Assembly (NCBI GenBank): GCA_030641465.1
Contig: DAOWHK010000095.1
Location: forward strand, 1 to 7,117
From: Parachlamydiales bacterium
GTDB lineage: Bacteria > Chlamydiota > Chlamydiia > Chlamydiales > Simkaniaceae
DNA: 7,117 nt
Direction: 5' to 3'
The notes beneath the pieces are model-generated. The model saw only the letters and a program-made list of their open reading frames with translations, had not been told where the DNA came from and searched no databases. Below, one piece after another: positions 5,736-7,117 of this stretch (its first letter is position 1; every line of letters starts with the position of its first letter). The position numbers and the translations under genes were made by a program.

Positions 5736-7096
5736 TTTCCGACGCAAAACTTGGAAAAAATGGCGGAGAGCACATCTTCTGTGACATTTGTTCCGATAAT
5801 TGTTCCAAGCTCTTTTAGAGCACTTTTCATATCAAGGGTTAAAAATTCTGGGGAGACGTTTTCTTCAAGGCCCTTATGTGCGAGCTCGAGGAAGGTTATT
5901 GCGCTAGATAGTGCTTGATGATGCCTCTCGTTTGTAATCCAAACTTCTTCTTTTGATGGGGGGCCAGATTTCCAGATGATTTGAGAAATAGCGTTTTTTA
6001 GATTGTCGATTCCTTGTTCATTTTTGGCAGAGAGGAGAACTCCATTTTCTTTTGGTTTTTCGTGGGTTAGATCTTGTTTATTCCAAACGAGGAGAGTTTT
6101 TTCTTTTGGAAGCGTTTTATATAGGGCTTGCTCATCCAGGGAGAGTCCTTTTTGAATATCGCCGATAAATAGGACGAGGTCGGCCTCCATGGCTGCTTTT
6201 TTTGCCCGCGCAATTCCTTCTTTTTCAATCAGTTCCGGGGAATTTCGAATGCCTGCAGTATCAAGGAGTTTAAAATGCATTCCGCAAAAACTGATTTCTT
6301 CTTCAAGAATATCACGGGTTGTACCGGGAATGTTTGTGACAATTGCGCGATTTTTTCTTGAAAGTGCATTCATTAGAGAGGATTTGCCAACATTTGGGGC
6401 GCCGAGTAGGCAAAGGGTCAGTCCTGCAAAGAGCGTTTTTCCATCGTTGAAGGTGTTTGCAAGCTGCAACATTTCCGAGATGATTTTTTTAAGCTGCAAA
6501 AGTAGTTCGTCTTGGCTTGCAAATTCAAGGCCTTCTTCTGGATAATCGACCCAAGCTTCAATAATGGCGGTAATTTCTGTAAGATTTTTTTGATAGTTTG
6601 TAATATTTGCATACAAACTTCCTTGGAGCTGCTTTTCTGCAGATTTTAGGGCTAAATCACTTTTTGAAGAGATGAGAGCTTGCACAGCTTCTGCTTGTGT
6701 AAGATCAATTTTTCCATTGATAAATGCCTGGAAGGTGAACTCTCCTGGAAGCGCGGCTCTCGCTCCTGCATGAAGAGTTTCTTCTAAAACTTTTCTTGTC
6801 ACCAAACTGCCACCATGGCAGTGAAGCTCTATTATATCTTCACCGGTGTAGGATTTGGGAGCCTTCATTACAAGAAGGAGTCCCTCATCTACAACATTTT
6901 TTTGCCGATCGTAGATTTTGCCAAAATGGACGGTATGGGTAAGATATTTTTTGACGGGGCCAGAGAAAATGCGCTCGCCAATTTCTATGGCTTTTGGGCC
7001 CGAAATGCGGATAATTGCAACCCCACCATCTCCTGGAGGAGTGGCAATGGCTGCAATCGTTTGACCCTTTTCATAGCTGCGATGTGTAAATTCCAT
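5732..7096 (-). CDS. mnmE: tRNA uridine-34 modification GTPase MnmE (TrmE/ThdF)
   Basis: With MnmG, MnmE installs the aminomethyl or carboxymethylaminomethyl group at C5 of wobble uridine 34 in certain tRNAs. It is a potassium-activated GTPase acting in the cytoplasm. The 454-residue protein is full length. The N-terminal folate-binding domain (about 1-125) shows TIAAIATPPGDGGVAIIRISGP, YTGEDIIELHCHGG and AALPGEFTFQAFINGKIDL. The GTPase domain (about 218-380) has G1 GAPNVGKS (232-239), with N235 as the likely potassium ligand, TTRD (259-262), DTAG (279-282), E291 matching the catalytic Glu282 of E. coli, NKQD (339-342) and SAK (356-358). The C-terminal helical domain ends FCVGK, a variant of the FCIGK motif carrying the essential Cys (C451). 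No clear ribosome-binding site precedes ATG 7096, but only 21 upstream bases are visible. Its stop overlaps the nth start. Confidence 0.98.
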   Translation of the reverse strand: MEFTHRSYEKGQTIAAIATPPGDGGVAIIRISGPKAIEIGERIFSGPVKKYLTHTVHFGKIYDRQKNVVDEGLLLVMKAPKSYTGEDIIELHCHGGSLVTRKVLEETLHAGARAALPGEFTFQAFINGKIDLTQAEAVQALISSKSDLALKSAEKQLQGSLYANITNYQKNLTEITAIIEAWVDYPEEGLEFASQDELLLQLKKIISEMLQLANTFNDGKTLFAGLTLCLLGAPNVGKSSLMNALSRKNRAIVTNIPGTTRDILEEEISFCGMHFKLLDTAGIRNSPELIEKEGIARAKKAAMEADLVLFIGDIQKGLSLDEQALYKTLPKEKTLLVWNKQDLTHEKPKENGVLLSAKNEQGIDNLKNAISQIIWKSGPPSKEEVWITNERHHQALSSAITFLELAHKGLEENVSPEFLTLDMKSALKELGTIIGTNVTEDVLSAIFSKFCVGK

Positions 7097-7117
7097 GGGG
7101 AAATTCTAACATATTAA

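Noticed and set aside
6815..7117. Plus-strand frame at the right edge
   Set aside because: It is antisense to the conserved MnmE N-terminal domain.
1..7117. CRISPR array, tRNA or rRNA gene, insertion sequence or attachment site
   Set aside because: I found no spaced direct repeats, cloverleaf pattern, transposase motif or terminal inverted repeats.

Overview
The window reads as part of a Chlamydiota chromosome, most likely from an amoeba-associated lineage (Parachlamydia/Waddlia-like) rather than Chlamydiaceae. Two things suggest this. The SecA, phosphatidylserine decarboxylase (Psd) and MnmE proteins closely resemble chlamydial versions as I remember them. The same housekeeping set (nth, mnmE/trmE, psd, secA) also sits close together in Chlamydia trachomatis. 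This is inference from recognised protein motifs; no database search was run.

Layout from left to right. (1) Positions 1-864: the N-terminal 288 residues of SecA on the minus strand, cut by the window edge. (2) Positions 865-969: a short divergent intergenic segment. (3) Positions 970-1869: a complete psd on the plus strand. (4) Positions 1881-5060: an accessory block, all on the minus strand. It holds a 580-residue unknown protein with a Ser-rich N-terminus and a Lys-rich linker, a 65-residue two-helix membrane protein, and a 305-residue protein that looks like an F-box plus ankyrin-repeat host-directed effector. (5) Positions 5088-7096: nth and mnmE on the minus strand, overlapping by an ATGA start/stop. 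No gene-free stretch exceeds 300 bases. The longest is 3624-3860 (237 bases, AT-rich), which holds a palindrome, a hairpin with T-tracts and at most a doubtful 26-codon reading frame.

How the genes fit together. SecA drives Sec-dependent export, Psd makes phosphatidylethanolamine, MnmE modifies the tRNA wobble uridine and Nth repairs oxidised pyrimidines. These are core functions, and only mnmE-nth looks translationally coupled. The F-box/ankyrin candidate begins 27 bases after the nth stop, so it could be transcribed from the mnmE-nth unit. The small membrane gene follows 84 bases later. The most interesting content is the accessory block: two probable secreted or lineage-specific proteins and a tiny membrane protein set inside a conserved housekeeping neighbourhood. 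The Nth iron-sulfur motif is also atypical, with only three of the four canonical cysteines.
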